Of a DNA stretch of 64,000 bases, positions 16,182-25,598 are shown one piece after another (the first letter of the stretch is position 1; each line of letters begins with the position of its first letter). Source of the DNA: Granulicella pectinivorans (GTDB lineage: Bacteria > Acidobacteriota > Terriglobia > Terriglobales > Acidobacteriaceae); contig NZ_FOZL01000002.1 of the NCBI RefSeq assembly GCF_900114625.1, forward strand, positions 558,001 through 622,000, given 5' to 3'. A model generated the notes under the pieces. The model was not told the DNA's origin, made no database searches, and saw only the letters and a list, made by a program, of their open reading frames with translations. Position numbers and translations under genes: made by a program.

Positions 16182-16697
16182 TTAGACCTGGACGGTGCGT
16201 TTGGGGAGAACCCAGTCGCGGCGGACGAAGTGGCAGGTGTATCCGTTGGGGATGCGTTCGAGGTAGTCCTGGTGCTCGGGTTCGGCCTCCCAGAAGTCGG
16301 TGGCAGGGGCGAGTTCAGTGACGACCTTGCCGGGCCAGAGGCCGGAGGCGTTGACGTCGGCGATGGTGTCTGCGGCGACCTGCTTCTGCTCGGGCGTGGT
16401 GTAGAAGATGGCGGAGCGGTAGCTGGAGCCGCGGTCGTTGCCCTGGCGGTTGGGGGTGGTGGGGTCGTGGATCTGGAAGAAGAACTCGAGGAGCGTGCGG
16501 AAGGAGATCCGGGTGGGGTCGAAGAGGATCTCGATGGCTTCGGCGTGGCCCTCGTGGTTGCGATAGGTGGCGTGGGCGACGTGGCCGCCGGTGTATCCGA
16601 CGCGGGTGGAGAGGACGCCGGGATAGCGGCGGATGAGGTCCTGCATGCCCCAGAAACAGCCTCCGGCGAGTACGGCGCGTTCAGTCGATGTGGCCAT
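16182..16697 (-). CDS. msrA: Peptide-methionine (S)-S-oxide reductase
   Basis: The 171-aa enzyme reduces methionine-S-sulfoxide in damaged proteins. The catalytic motif GGCFWGMQDL is at residues 11-20 and the substrate region GYTGGHVAHATYRNHEGHAE near 38. IHDPTTPNRQGNDRGSSYRS near 80 is also diagnostic. I start it at the ATG at 16697 after GGAGCAAACA; the frame to 16781 adds a non-homologous N-terminus. It is the last chromosomal gene before the island. Confidence 0.95.
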   Translation of the reverse strand: MATSTERAVLAGGCFWGMQDLIRRYPGVLSTRVGYTGGHVAHATYRNHEGHAEAIEILFDPTRISFRTLLEFFFQIHDPTTPNRQGNDRGSSYRSAIFYTTPEQKQVAADTIADVNASGLWPGKVVTELAPATDFWEAEPEHQDYLERIPNGYTCHFVRRDWVLPKRTVQV

Positions 16698-16754
16698 GTT
16701 GTTTGCTCCTTCTGGATCAATCGTGTCACGTCGGGAAGACGCAGTACAACTTAG

Positions 16755-16955
16755 ATGTTCTGGCATCGGGTAACGCACCATGTGCTGTGAGCACCACGAG
16801 CGAAAGTGGCGAAATTGGCAGACGCACCAGCCCGCGTATCAGCTCCGATGGCGTCTGGTTCCGCCGCTCCGCCAGCGCCTCGAACTCGTGCAGGTCACCT
16901 CGTTCAGCTTCGTGCCGACGTGATGCGTCCGGTGCTTCTCGGCCTTGTCCTTCAT
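16755..16955 (-). pseudogene. Relic of a small ribbon-helix-helix-like protein
   Basis: The minus strand encodes MKDKAEKHRTHHVGTKLNE and, after restoring one G at ~16911, DLHEFEALAERRNQTPSELI. This pattern resembles RHH-type DNA-binding proteins found on mobile elements (MobC-like), a tentative match. Its C-terminal codons overlap the tRNA-Leu fragment. A single-base deletion disrupts it. Confidence 0.45.
16800..16830 (+). repeat. 5' fragment of tRNA-Leu, left island boundary
   Basis: Thirty-one bases, GCGAAAGTGGCGAAATTGGC through GACGCACCAG, are identical to the first 31 bases of the intact tRNA-Leu at 28155 (acceptor strand, D-arm and start of the anticodon stem). The remainder of the tRNA is absent here. 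It is the probable left attachment site of the 11.3-kb island. Confidence 0.75.
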
Positions 16956-17280
16956 CGCCAGCAGGTTCGACTCGTTCAAATCGCCATGCGCGGAACCCTC
17001 CTCAACAGAGCGCGGATGCAGATGGATTCGCGGTTTCCCCACGGAACCCCTCGTTTTCTCTAACTCCTTCGATGCGAGGACGTTTACCCAGGTGCACCCA
17101 GAGGTTTCCCCACAGTTCCCTCGAAGGGGTGGAGTGTCACCATTCATCCGGTGCGCAGCACCGCCCCCGTTCCAGCGACGGTTTCCATGGAAGGCGAGGA
17201 TGCTCTGCGGCGATCGCAGCGGCTCAGAAGCGGCTCTGCGATGCCTCCGCAGACAGCCAGAAGCACCACAGGCCCCTAGG

Positions 17281-17832
17281 TCACCTCCGTCCCAGCATTT
17301 CCAAGACTTCGGGGAGAAGCTTTTCTTCTCCGCTATAGCGCGTTACAAGTAAATTCTGGGGATTTCGACACCAGACGATGATGACGTTTCGGTCCCTAAG
17401 CGATGCTGTCATACATCTTCCCAAGACTGGCTGATATTGATCGGTGTATGTCAACGGCTCTTGAGGCATCTTCTTGGCAACCAGTCGGAACGTCTGTTCA
17501 AATTTTGCAATGGAGCGTTGATCGCCAATTTGCTCTTGCTCCGAGAAAGTGACTGAGCCACGCTCTTCTAGAGAACTAATCAGCGTTGGTCTAGGTTGAA
17601 CTAAGTGGATACCAGTCGTACAACTCGATCCGCTATCTGCAATCCAAGCCGCAGCAGGAACAACCCGGAAGTTATTACATATCCAGGGTTTCTGGTTATG
17701 CATCATGTGCCAGATAAACACTTCCTCGGCGGGGAAGAATGCCCCAGCGACAAGGAATAGGAGAATTAAAACGAGACCGCCCCTGAGCAGTTTCGGAGAT
17801 ATTGATGTTCGCAATATGCCGGTATTATTCAA
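17281..17832 (-). CDS. Unknown single-pass membrane protein downstream of RHS gene
   Basis: The 183-aa product has a short N-terminus, one membrane helix (~18-36) and an external domain with several cysteines (WICNN, SSCTTG, LGRCMT, VWCRN). Start is a TTG 12 bases after AAGGAG; no in-frame ATG is available. The gene lies 52 bases after the RHS stop on the same strand, where RHS immunity genes usually sit. No family is recognised. It may be an immunity or accessory protein, which is inference from position only. Confidence 0.55.
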   Translation of the reverse strand: MNNTGILRTSISPKLLRGGLVLILLFLVAGAFFPAEEVFIWHMMHNQKPWICNNFRVVPAAAWIADSGSSCTTGIHLVQPRPTLISSLEERGSVTFSEQEQIGDQRSIAKFEQTFRLVAKKMPQEPLTYTDQYQPVLGRCMTASLRDRNVIIVWCRNPQNLLVTRYSGEEKLLPEVLEMLGRR

Positions 17833-17884
17833 CGCTTTATCATTCTCCTTGATAGTGGAATTGCCGCGACTCTTCCCTACCGCC

Positions 17885-20800
17885 TCACGAATGATCAGGT
17901 TGCGTTCTTGGCGGTGGGGGCGGTGGGGGCGGTGGGGGCGGTGGGGGCGGAGGCGGAGGCGGTGTAGGAGTGGGCTGAAGTACAGTTGGCGCTAGCTTCT
18001 TCGCAACCTTCTTTGCCTCAGAAATCCCCGTTGTGACCGCACGTTGAACGTCAGTTTTTCCAGTTGTCGCTGCCTGACTTAGGCCCTTAATACTCGTCTC
18101 TACCGCCCCTTGAATGCCCGAGATGGCATCATTTGCCGCATTAGCCAAAGGTGATACATGTGCGTATTTGTCAGCTTGTGCCGCCTGATAGTCATCTTGA
18201 GCGGCTTGTCCTTGGGCAGGCGTTGAATTCGGATTTAACATGACTTTTTGGTCTGTTTCCATTCGATTTTGATCGGCCCTTATGATTCTGTAATTCTCAT
18301 ATGCTGCGACACCACCCTCCACGGCTCCGACTATAGCGACACCAACCGCAATGGCGCAAAAGAGTTCGCAATGTCCATCTTTGTCTGCTTTGCTAAGCGG
18401 ATTGTTGTTGACGTAACCATAGAGGTTGAGGCTCTGCGGATTCATCAAATTGGAATACGGCACGGCCTCCGGTTTGTCGGCCCAGTCGGGCGACATCCAC
18501 CGGCCCATGTTGCTGGCGTAATACCTTGCCCCGAAGTAATCGAGTCCTGATTCTGCGTCTCTTTCTTTGCCGGTAAACAGATACGGATCATTCGTATTAC
18601 CCGAGAATAACCCTCCGAACGGTCTGTAGTCGAGCGGGTTGATGAGTTGGGCGCTCGCATCGGTTTGGCCTATCTCCGTGCCGAGATGATCGAGCAAACG
18701 ATACGTCGGTTGCGCCGTCTGTGTCCCGGCAACCTCGGCCAGCATGCCGTTCGGGCCGTAGATCAGATCCGTCCATTGCCCCGCCGCAAGGCGTGCGATG
18801 GGTTTGCCGCCAAAGTAGACCGTATCCGTGACCCCGACACCCTGCTTCTCGACCCGATTGCCCTCCGCATCGTAAATATAGGTGGCTCCCGCAGCCGAGG
18901 TGAGACGGCTCTCCGCATCCCACGTCAGCGGCGTGACGCCGTTTGACAGCAGGTTGCCCGCTGCGTCGTATGCGTAGCCGAACATCTGGTTGTTCGCCGT
19001 ATAGAAGGCATTCGAAGGACCGTTTTGCAGGATGTTGCCGAACGAATCGTAGGCGTAGGCTTCGTTGAGTCCTGTCGGCACCAACGTCCCTTGCTGTCCC
19101 GTCGCAATGACTGTGGTTGTGTCTCCCGCAGTAGGGGAATATGGTCCGGCGGATAAGCCTACGACAAACTGTGCTCCCCACATCTCTAGCGTTGCTCCGC
19201 TGGTGAAGCCCCCGGTACCAATCTGCATGTAGAGTTGCATCAAGCCGTTGAGCGTCTGCCCTGTGACCTCGAAGCGCTGCCATTGGGGTGTGACCGTGAT
19301 GGTGTTCTGCGCAACAGCGCTCCAAAGAGATCCGGACTCCTGTCCGATGGCTAGCACTGTCGACATACTGTTGGAGCCAGTCGTGCGCAGGTAGACGGAT
19401 GCGGTTACCGTCTGTTGATCATAGAGCGACGGATTCGCGATGTAGTCGTCGACGTACGCCTGACCACTGCCAGGAGTGAGTGTTGCCGCAGTATGAGTTC
19501 CATCAGGAGCAGTGTCGGTATTAACCGCCGTTGTTGTGTTGACCATGCCCCAACTCGGCCCGTTGGAGGGTTGTGCCTGTGGAAGCAGATTGACGTACCC
19601 TCTGCCCGTGAGCATAGGAAGAGAATTCGTGGGGATATATGGCCCTGGATGCGAACCGTACTCTAACTGAGCGCCCCAAACGTTATAGACCTGACCTGGA
19701 GGCACATTGGAGTCCCCTACTTGAAGTCTAAGGGCGGTCAGGCCTGTCGGCGCAGGTGTGGTTCCAACAACCGAGAACCTCTGCCAGGTTCCAGTCATCG
19801 TGATCGCCTGAGACCCCATGTAAGTTGTTCCGGATGCCGTGATCCCGTAGAGATAGAGATTGATATTTCCGGCACCACCTGCGGATTGCAAAAAGATCGA
19901 GGCCGTCAAAGTCGCGCCATCGTAAAGCCCCGGATTGGCCACCCCATTGGCCAGTTCGGTATTCGTCGAACCTGTAGTTTGGGTCATTTGGCTTGCCGTC
20001 ATCGATCCGTCCGGGGCGGCCACAGTAGTGGATGTCAGAATCGCTTGATACGTACCCCATCCAGGCCGGTTTGGCTGTTGCGAGTAGGGGAACAGGTTCA
20101 CCATGCTGGTATTCATCGTGACGGGCGTCGCTCCGGTTGCTACGTAAGGTCCGGCCTGTGCGGCGAGCTCCACCTGTGCTCCCCAGGCTTGAATGTATTG
20201 TCCGTTGATAAATTGATTTTGCGCACCTCCAATCTGGAAGACGAGATAATTGAGCATTGACTGCGTCGTCCCCGTTACCTGAAATCGCTGCCACGTTGTC
20301 GTTAGATTGACAGTCTGCGCCGCCATCGGATTGCCGCCAGAGGAGCCTACTTCGAAAAAAGTAAGCAGAACAGGTACTGTCCCATAAGGAACTTTCAACC
20401 AGACGGATCCGGTGACTTGCATGCCAGACAACGGTGCAGGATTCGGGATTATGTCATAGACCACGTTGGCATTACCGCTCATATCCGCCTGAAGCGTTGT
20501 TCCGGTGTTGCTACCGTCGGGCGCAATGACCGTATTATCCGTCGTTGTTCCATGCGAGTTCGTCCATGTCGAGAAACGTTGTGAATAAGGGAGAATGTTC
20601 GTCACACTGCTCCCAGCGGAGCCCGAATCTTCCAGCATGGGATTCCACATCAGAAACGTTTGTCCGCTGGTGAAAGTACCGCCGCCGCCAATCTGCAAGC
20701 GCACTTCATTCAGATTCATTGATCCCGTGTAGCCACTCACCGAGAACTGTTGCCAAGAGGTAGTGAGCTGCACTTGATGTGTTCCGGGAACGGCAAATCC

Positions 20801-23800
20801 GCTCGCGGAGTTGGTTGTTATGTAGAGATTGATGGTTTGGGTCCCCGATGTGGTGCGGAGCCAGATAGAACCAGTTACAGTCTCTCCCGTGAGCGAAGAG
20901 GGTGAACTGGCCTTTCCGGCTTCTCCGCTGTCGGCCGAACCGGATGTTGCAGTCACAAGGGCTGCGGTCATCGATCCATCCGGCGCGGCGAATGCGTTCG
21001 GTACAACCGTGGTGTTGATATCCAACCAACTCCCGTCCGGCGTCCCGATCTCGGAGAGCAGGTTCGAGTCGTCAGGATTCGTGAGCCACGGAACGGCCCC
21101 AGTTGCTCCGGGAGTCTGGGTCGCGCCGCTTCCGCTCGTGGTTGTCGAGCCCGTATTTCCGTTCGACCCGCTCGGGATCGCAAGACTGGAGAAGATGTCC
21201 TGCGCACTCGTGAGACGGTTCAGGCCATCATAGCCAAACTGCCGCTGAACACCCGTGATGAGATCCGTATAGCTTTGGAGGTTGCTGTTCGGGTTGTAAG
21301 CATACTGCTTGGACCACAGGGGTGCGGTCGACGGCCCGTACGTGAGCGTGTGCATCCGTTCACGGTTGTCATAGGTCGCTCCAAATGCCACCCCGTTCCC
21401 GAAGGTCGCCTGCACCAGATGTCCAGCCGGATCAAAGCTTCCGTTGGCAGATGCAGAGAGATAGGTCTGGTTCACCGACGTCCCATTCCACACCTGATTT
21501 TGATACACGGAGGACATGCGGCCTGCCGCGTCGTAGCCTTGCTGCACGGAGCGCCCATCGGGATACGTCAGGGTGCTCAGGTTACCCGCGAGATCGTACG
21601 ACGCGGTCACCGTCTTCCGATCTCCACAGTTTGAGGGAAGACAGTACGTCTGTGAAGTGATCCGGCCCATCGCGTCGTAGCCCACTCCGATATCGGCATT
21701 GACCATGTTGGAAGCATACGTAAGCCTCCCAACGACATTCGTTGAAGCCCCGTAGTTGGGAGCCAGGGCGTTGCCGCTCGCGTCCTTGCCGTCATACCCG
21801 AACGCTGCCGTCGAGGTGCCGTCGGAATAGTGCTTGAAGGTCAGCCGGTTCAACGCATCGTAAGTGTAGGTTGTTGTGATGCCGCGAGCATCGGTCTTCG
21901 CGATGAGATTGCCGTTCGCGTCGTAGCCGTTGACACAGTGAGAATTGCTCCACTGGCCATAGCAGATTGTGCCCGTCTCTGGGTTCGAAGAGGTCAGCAA
22001 ACGCGAGAGCGAGTCGTACTGGAAGCTTCTCTTTACAGTTCCATTGCATGCGGCACCCTCTGGGGACGTTCCCCACTGATCAGCGCACTTCAGATTGCCG
22101 AGGGTATCGTAAAAGTAGGTCGTGGCGAGATTTCCGGGCTCAACGACGCTGGTCAACATGCCGAGGGCATCGGTTGCGCGTGTCCAGGAGTTTCCCGCCT
22201 CATCCGTTGCAGTGACACTCGAACCTGAATAATTCCAGATCAGAGTGCTATTGTCCCCATTGGTCTGTGACGTCTTCCGACCTCGGGCATCGTAGTTGAA
22301 ATACGTCTTTCCGTAGCTCGCATCCCCAGTGGAGCGATAAGGATTCGATACTGAGGCGACGCGACCCAGTGCATCGTAAGTGGTGTCTACATAATCAGTG
22401 CCTTGGGGATCTGACTTGAGTTGGGTCTGTATCGCTCGGCCCAGGTTGTCTAGCTGTGTCAAGGCTTCCCTAACTTTGCCACTCGCAATCAAACTCTGAA
22501 CATCTACAGTATGGGATGAATCGTCATAGGTGGTCGTGGTTTGCCCTCCATCCGAGTAAACCGTGGTGTATGGGCGCCCCATAAGGTCGTACGTGTAGTT
22601 CGTCGTGGCACTGTTTGCATCTGCGAACGACGCCAATTTGCCTGTGCATTCGTAGTAAGTGAGCGAGTGCGCTTGATTGAGCGCATTGGTGACACTCGTC
22701 AGGTAGGCTGAAGACATCCCGCCCGCAGAGGACGGTTGACATGAAGTACTCCCCGTCCAGGCATCAGCATATCCATAATGCGTTGGATTACCCATGGGGT
22801 CTATCTTGGTAATAATATTACCGTAAGAGTCATAGTAATAGCTCGTTGTCGGAGATGAGGCTCCGGGAGTGAAATTCGTATGGGTGACCGACGTCGGTTC
22901 TCCGTAGTATCCATAGTTCGCGGGATTGCCGTTGTCGTAAACCACCTTTGTCTGGGCGAGCAGGTTTGCGCCGCAAGCCGCAGGCGGCGTGATGCTTCCG
23001 GTTCCATTCCAGATGAAGGTGCCAGTACCGCTACAGACGGCAGAGCCATCGTAAATCGATTCAGTCGAGACGCGATTCGCGATGTTACGTAATTGGGCTC
23101 CGGCTGTTGTCGCATTCGGAGCGGCGATGAAGTAGTTGCTGACCGAATCATGCAGGTAAGACCGTAGAGTCTGTCGGACCAGCGGCCCTGGGTGCCCTTG
23201 TCCCCATTCATATTCGCGGATTGCAGTGACATTTCCATGGGAGCCGGGCTCCCATGTGAGCGGCGGCAGATAGGTAGGTGGGGCTGGTGTAAATGACGGA
23301 GCGTCCGCGCCCTGAGACAACTCCTGACAGAGTTGCCATACGGAGCTGTAGTCGCCACAATTCAGAGTTTGGTAGGGATAGGCATATAGATCGTAGTCGA
23401 ATTGGCGTTGGCTCGTCTGCTGATTCTCCAAAATGGTCGTGAGCGAAGTGAGGAGACCATTTTCTGAAGAACTTCCATCCGCAGCAGCTCGAGTTGTATC
23501 CCAGGTCATGTCGTATTCGAGCAGCTGCGAACCTCCGGGGGTCGCAAGATACTGAGCTTTGATCAGATGCTCATTATCGTCGAATGTGTAGACCGTTTGA
23601 TATCTGTGATTCGCTGAATCAGGAGGATCAGTCTCCGTGACCAATTGCATCGTTCCTTGATTTGCGGTGGACACGCTGGAATATGCAATATTCCAAGTAT
23701 CTGTCACTCCATCATGCGTCACACTTCTCTGAGTGATGGATCGGACTGTTGTGCCATACATATTTACCGAAGACCAGGTATAAACTATGACTGCTCCGGA

Positions 23801-24928
23801 GGGCATAGTCATCTGGGTGACTTCTCCCCAAGAGTCGTATTGGAATGTGTACGACTGCTGATTCGGCAGAACAATGGAGCTTACGACCTGTCGTGTTGCT
23901 GAATACTCTGCGATATTTGTTGCATTGAACTGCGTACGCACAGTCATGCTTTGAAGGTTGACGGTGTAGTTCTGTGAGGTGCCGTTTGAATCGCGCGTGG
24001 TGTAGAGAATCTGATTCGCACTGATCTGTTGGGTAAGGGGAATTCGACCGATCGTGTCTTGGCTGCCCGGAGATATGATTTGCCCATTACCTCGGAGGTC
24101 TAGCTCCCCAGCGCGGTCAGTAAAATACTGCTTTTGGTAGTAATTTGTCACCCCACCCGACGTGCCTCCCGGTAGATAGGCTGTTCCGTCGGGAGCAATA
24201 ATATTGATACCAGTGCTAGCTGTGACAAAGGCAGCATAGTAGCCATCCATATCAGGGCTGGGCCCTACATAGTTCGAAGAATCGAAGGTCTGGCCCACAG
24301 ATGGAACAGTTTGATCACATTCTCCTGAAGTGAATTCATTCACGAGGAATGTGTGCTTTCGTCCTTGATTATCTGTAAAAATAACTCCGTCGGTTCTTGT
24401 GCCCCCCGCGTTGTAGAAGATCGTTGTGGGATTCGTAATCGGTTCTTGACCTGTGTTATTGATACAGGCGGCAGGGCCATGGGAGTATGTCAGGTAGCCT
24501 TGCATCGGCGTCCAACCAATAGTGTTTGCAGTCAACCAGTTACGCTGCTCAGGATTCCAATAGAGCTTATTTTGCGGGGTTATTTGGTTGACCCAAAAAC
24601 GAGCGTCGTAGCGAATCCCGAAATCGTAGGACATCTTTCGACCTGGCAGGTCCAGAAATGGGATGGAGATAATCAGATTCCCAGATGAGAGTTCGACATG
24701 CTCGGTGGCTGTTCCCAGAGAGGTGGAATATGGGAGATCACCAGTATTATTTTTTGGGGTGACCGCGCTGGGAATCGTGTCTTGGGCATGCGCGTCATCT
24801 GAACATACGATGAGCAGGGTAAGAGTCAGTGCTAATGCGATTCCTGAAATGGCGGATTGAATAAACCTGTTCAACTGATCTCTCCTGTAGCCGTGCTCTT
24901 GGTCTTTGCCTGTATACCGCTTATCCAT
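17885..24928 (-). CDS. Secreted RHS/YD-repeat protein with four inserted jelly-roll-like modules
   Basis: The 2347-aa protein has a signal peptide (helix ~27-44, cleavage near AHAQ) and an N-terminal RHS domain (LSSGNLIISIPFLDLPGRKM near 80). YD repeats run to ~1235 (YDALGRVASVSNP, YDANGNLIAKTD, YDALNRLTF and others). Residues ~1240-1950 are four ~170-aa modules marked by APDGSxTA, TWQRFxVTG and WGAQLExGxxPGPYIPT. YD repeats resume (YAYDSFGNILQNG) and lead to the RHS core (LFTGKERDAESGLDYFGARY near 2125, ending DKDGH). The ~170-residue tail has a hydrophobic stretch, a helical part and 18 prolines before the stop. No toxin domain is recognisable. The whole gene is intact. Confidence 0.9.
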   Translation of the reverse strand: MDKRYTGKDQEHGYRRDQLNRFIQSAISGIALALTLTLLIVCSDDAHAQDTIPSAVTPKNNTGDLPYSTSLGTATEHVELSSGNLIISIPFLDLPGRKMSYDFGIRYDARFWVNQITPQNKLYWNPEQRNWLTANTIGWTPMQGYLTYSHGPAACINNTGQEPITNPTTIFYNAGGTRTDGVIFTDNQGRKHTFLVNEFTSGECDQTVPSVGQTFDSSNYVGPSPDMDGYYAAFVTASTGINIIAPDGTAYLPGGTSGGVTNYYQKQYFTDRAGELDLRGNGQIISPGSQDTIGRIPLTQQISANQILYTTRDSNGTSQNYTVNLQSMTVRTQFNATNIAEYSATRQVVSSIVLPNQQSYTFQYDSWGEVTQMTMPSGAVIVYTWSSVNMYGTTVRSITQRSVTHDGVTDTWNIAYSSVSTANQGTMQLVTETDPPDSANHRYQTVYTFDDNEHLIKAQYLATPGGSQLLEYDMTWDTTRAAADGSSSENGLLTSLTTILENQQTSQRQFDYDLYAYPYQTLNCGDYSSVWQLCQELSQGADAPSFTPAPPTYLPPLTWEPGSHGNVTAIREYEWGQGHPGPLVRQTLRSYLHDSVSNYFIAAPNATTAGAQLRNIANRVSTESIYDGSAVCSGTGTFIWNGTGSITPPAACGANLLAQTKVVYDNGNPANYGYYGEPTSVTHTNFTPGASSPTTSYYYDSYGNIITKIDPMGNPTHYGYADAWTGSTSCQPSSAGGMSSAYLTSVTNALNQAHSLTYYECTGKLASFADANSATTNYTYDLMGRPYTTVYSDGGQTTTTYDDSSHTVDVQSLIASGKVREALTQLDNLGRAIQTQLKSDPQGTDYVDTTYDALGRVASVSNPYRSTGDASYGKTYFNYDARGRKTSQTNGDNSTLIWNYSGSSVTATDEAGNSWTRATDALGMLTSVVEPGNLATTYFYDTLGNLKCADQWGTSPEGAACNGTVKRSFQYDSLSRLLTSSNPETGTICYGQWSNSHCVNGYDANGNLIAKTDARGITTTYTYDALNRLTFKHYSDGTSTAAFGYDGKDASGNALAPNYGASTNVVGRLTYASNMVNADIGVGYDAMGRITSQTYCLPSNCGDRKTVTASYDLAGNLSTLTYPDGRSVQQGYDAAGRMSSVYQNQVWNGTSVNQTYLSASANGSFDPAGHLVQATFGNGVAFGATYDNRERMHTLTYGPSTAPLWSKQYAYNPNSNLQSYTDLITGVQRQFGYDGLNRLTSAQDIFSSLAIPSGSNGNTGSTTTSGSGATQTPGATGAVPWLTNPDDSNLLSEIGTPDGSWLDINTTVVPNAFAAPDGSMTAALVTATSGSADSGEAGKASSPSSLTGETVTGSIWLRTTSGTQTINLYITTNSASGFAVPGTHQVQLTTSWQQFSVSGYTGSMNLNEVRLQIGGGGTFTSGQTFLMWNPMLEDSGSAGSSVTNILPYSQRFSTWTNSHGTTTDNTVIAPDGSNTGTTLQADMSGNANVVYDIIPNPAPLSGMQVTGSVWLKVPYGTVPVLLTFFEVGSSGGNPMAAQTVNLTTTWQRFQVTGTTQSMLNYLVFQIGGAQNQFINGQYIQAWGAQVELAAQAGPYVATGATPVTMNTSMVNLFPYSQQPNRPGWGTYQAILTSTTVAAPDGSMTASQMTQTTGSTNTELANGVANPGLYDGATLTASIFLQSAGGAGNINLYLYGITASGTTYMGSQAITMTGTWQRFSVVGTTPAPTGLTALRLQVGDSNVPPGQVYNVWGAQLEYGSHPGPYIPTNSLPMLTGRGYVNLLPQAQPSNGPSWGMVNTTTAVNTDTAPDGTHTAATLTPGSGQAYVDDYIANPSLYDQQTVTASVYLRTTGSNSMSTVLAIGQESGSLWSAVAQNTITVTPQWQRFEVTGQTLNGLMQLYMQIGTGGFTSGATLEMWGAQFVVGLSAGPYSPTAGDTTTVIATGQQGTLVPTGLNEAYAYDSFGNILQNGPSNAFYTANNQMFGYAYDAAGNLLSNGVTPLTWDAESRLTSAAGATYIYDAEGNRVEKQGVGVTDTVYFGGKPIARLAAGQWTDLIYGPNGMLAEVAGTQTAQPTYRLLDHLGTEIGQTDASAQLINPLDYRPFGGLFSGNTNDPYLFTGKERDAESGLDYFGARYYASNMGRWMSPDWADKPEAVPYSNLMNPQSLNLYGYVNNNPLSKADKDGHCELFCAIAVGVAIVGAVEGGVAAYENYRIIRADQNRMETDQKVMLNPNSTPAQGQAAQDDYQAAQADKYAHVSPLANAANDAISGIQGAVETSIKGLSQAATTGKTDVQRAVTTGISEAKKVAKKLAPTVLQPTPTPPPPPPPPPPPPPPPPPPRTQPDHS
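17910..17964. repeat. 9-bp minisatellite encoding polyproline
   Basis: Four copies of GGTGGGGGC followed by two GGAGGC units encode the 18 prolines near the C-terminus of the RHS protein. Units are multiples of 3, so copy-number change would alter tail length without shifting the frame. Confidence 0.85.
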
Positions 24929-25548
24929 TTATCGCGTACTACATCGACTTCAATCGGCGTCCGCCACCGATTTATATTGATGCCGAATGAATAAAAGCAC
25001 TGGATGATCGAGTAGACGCTTGGTTGGTCGCGTCGATGAAGATGCTCCGATTCAGCTGCCACAGCGAATGGCGAGCTGCAACGAAGCGTCGCCATTCGCT
25101 TGGGGTGAGTCCCGTCACGGCGAGGCTCACATTTCCGAACGAGCGATCAACGCTATGGATGGCGTAGTTCTGAAGCGGAACGATCAGCTTCAGCGCTACG
25201 AGAGGAGGCTGATTGTGCTGGGAGTAAAGAACCGAGACCAGCCCACAAAAGAAGCCTACAAACAGACAATGTCCCGTACCTACGTAATGGCGCATGCGTA
25301 TCCTGAGGCGGAGATCCGCCCTTATTTGAAAGATGAGACTTCGAATAGACAGGGAGATATCAGGATGCAGCTAATTTGCGCTCTAAGTCGGTCTATGGTG
25401 GCGTTTCGCAAGCCTACGAGGCGCTCGATATTTTGTCAAGGCGGTCGGTCCCATCATTGATGAATCGAGATTCGGCGACTATGTTTACAACTTGGCACGC
25501 TGCGGAGTGATTCTTACCCGAACATGTTTAGATTGATTAAACGACGAA
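24929..25548. other. 620 bases without an assignable gene
   Basis: The stretch upstream of the RHS gene holds two competing frames (25020-25460 plus, 24972-25295 minus). Neither has a recognisable domain, a good ribosome site or clear codon preference. It may contain decayed phage sequence and must contain the RHS promoter, which I could not locate. Confidence 0.4.
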
Positions 25549-25580
25549 ATGCCCCAACCTCATGAGTTAGGTTGGGGCAT
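25549..25580. terminator. Strong bidirectional-type hairpin
   Basis: ATGCCCCAACCT and AGGTTGGGGCAT form a perfect 12-bp stem around CATGAGTT, 18 bases beyond the stop of the phage tape-measure relic on the minus strand. Weak T-rich sequence follows on both sides. Confidence 0.7.
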
Positions 25581-25598
25581 GATATTTGTAACAATAGT

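Noticed and set aside
16806..17063. Frame beginning MAKLADAP at the tRNA fragment
   Set aside because: MAKLADAP is what tRNA-Leu sequence reads as in this frame; the same start appears at the intact tRNA (28161).
17910..17964. Short tandem repeat as a CRISPR or replication-origin iteron
   Set aside because: Units are 9 bp without spacers and translate as prolines inside the RHS gene.
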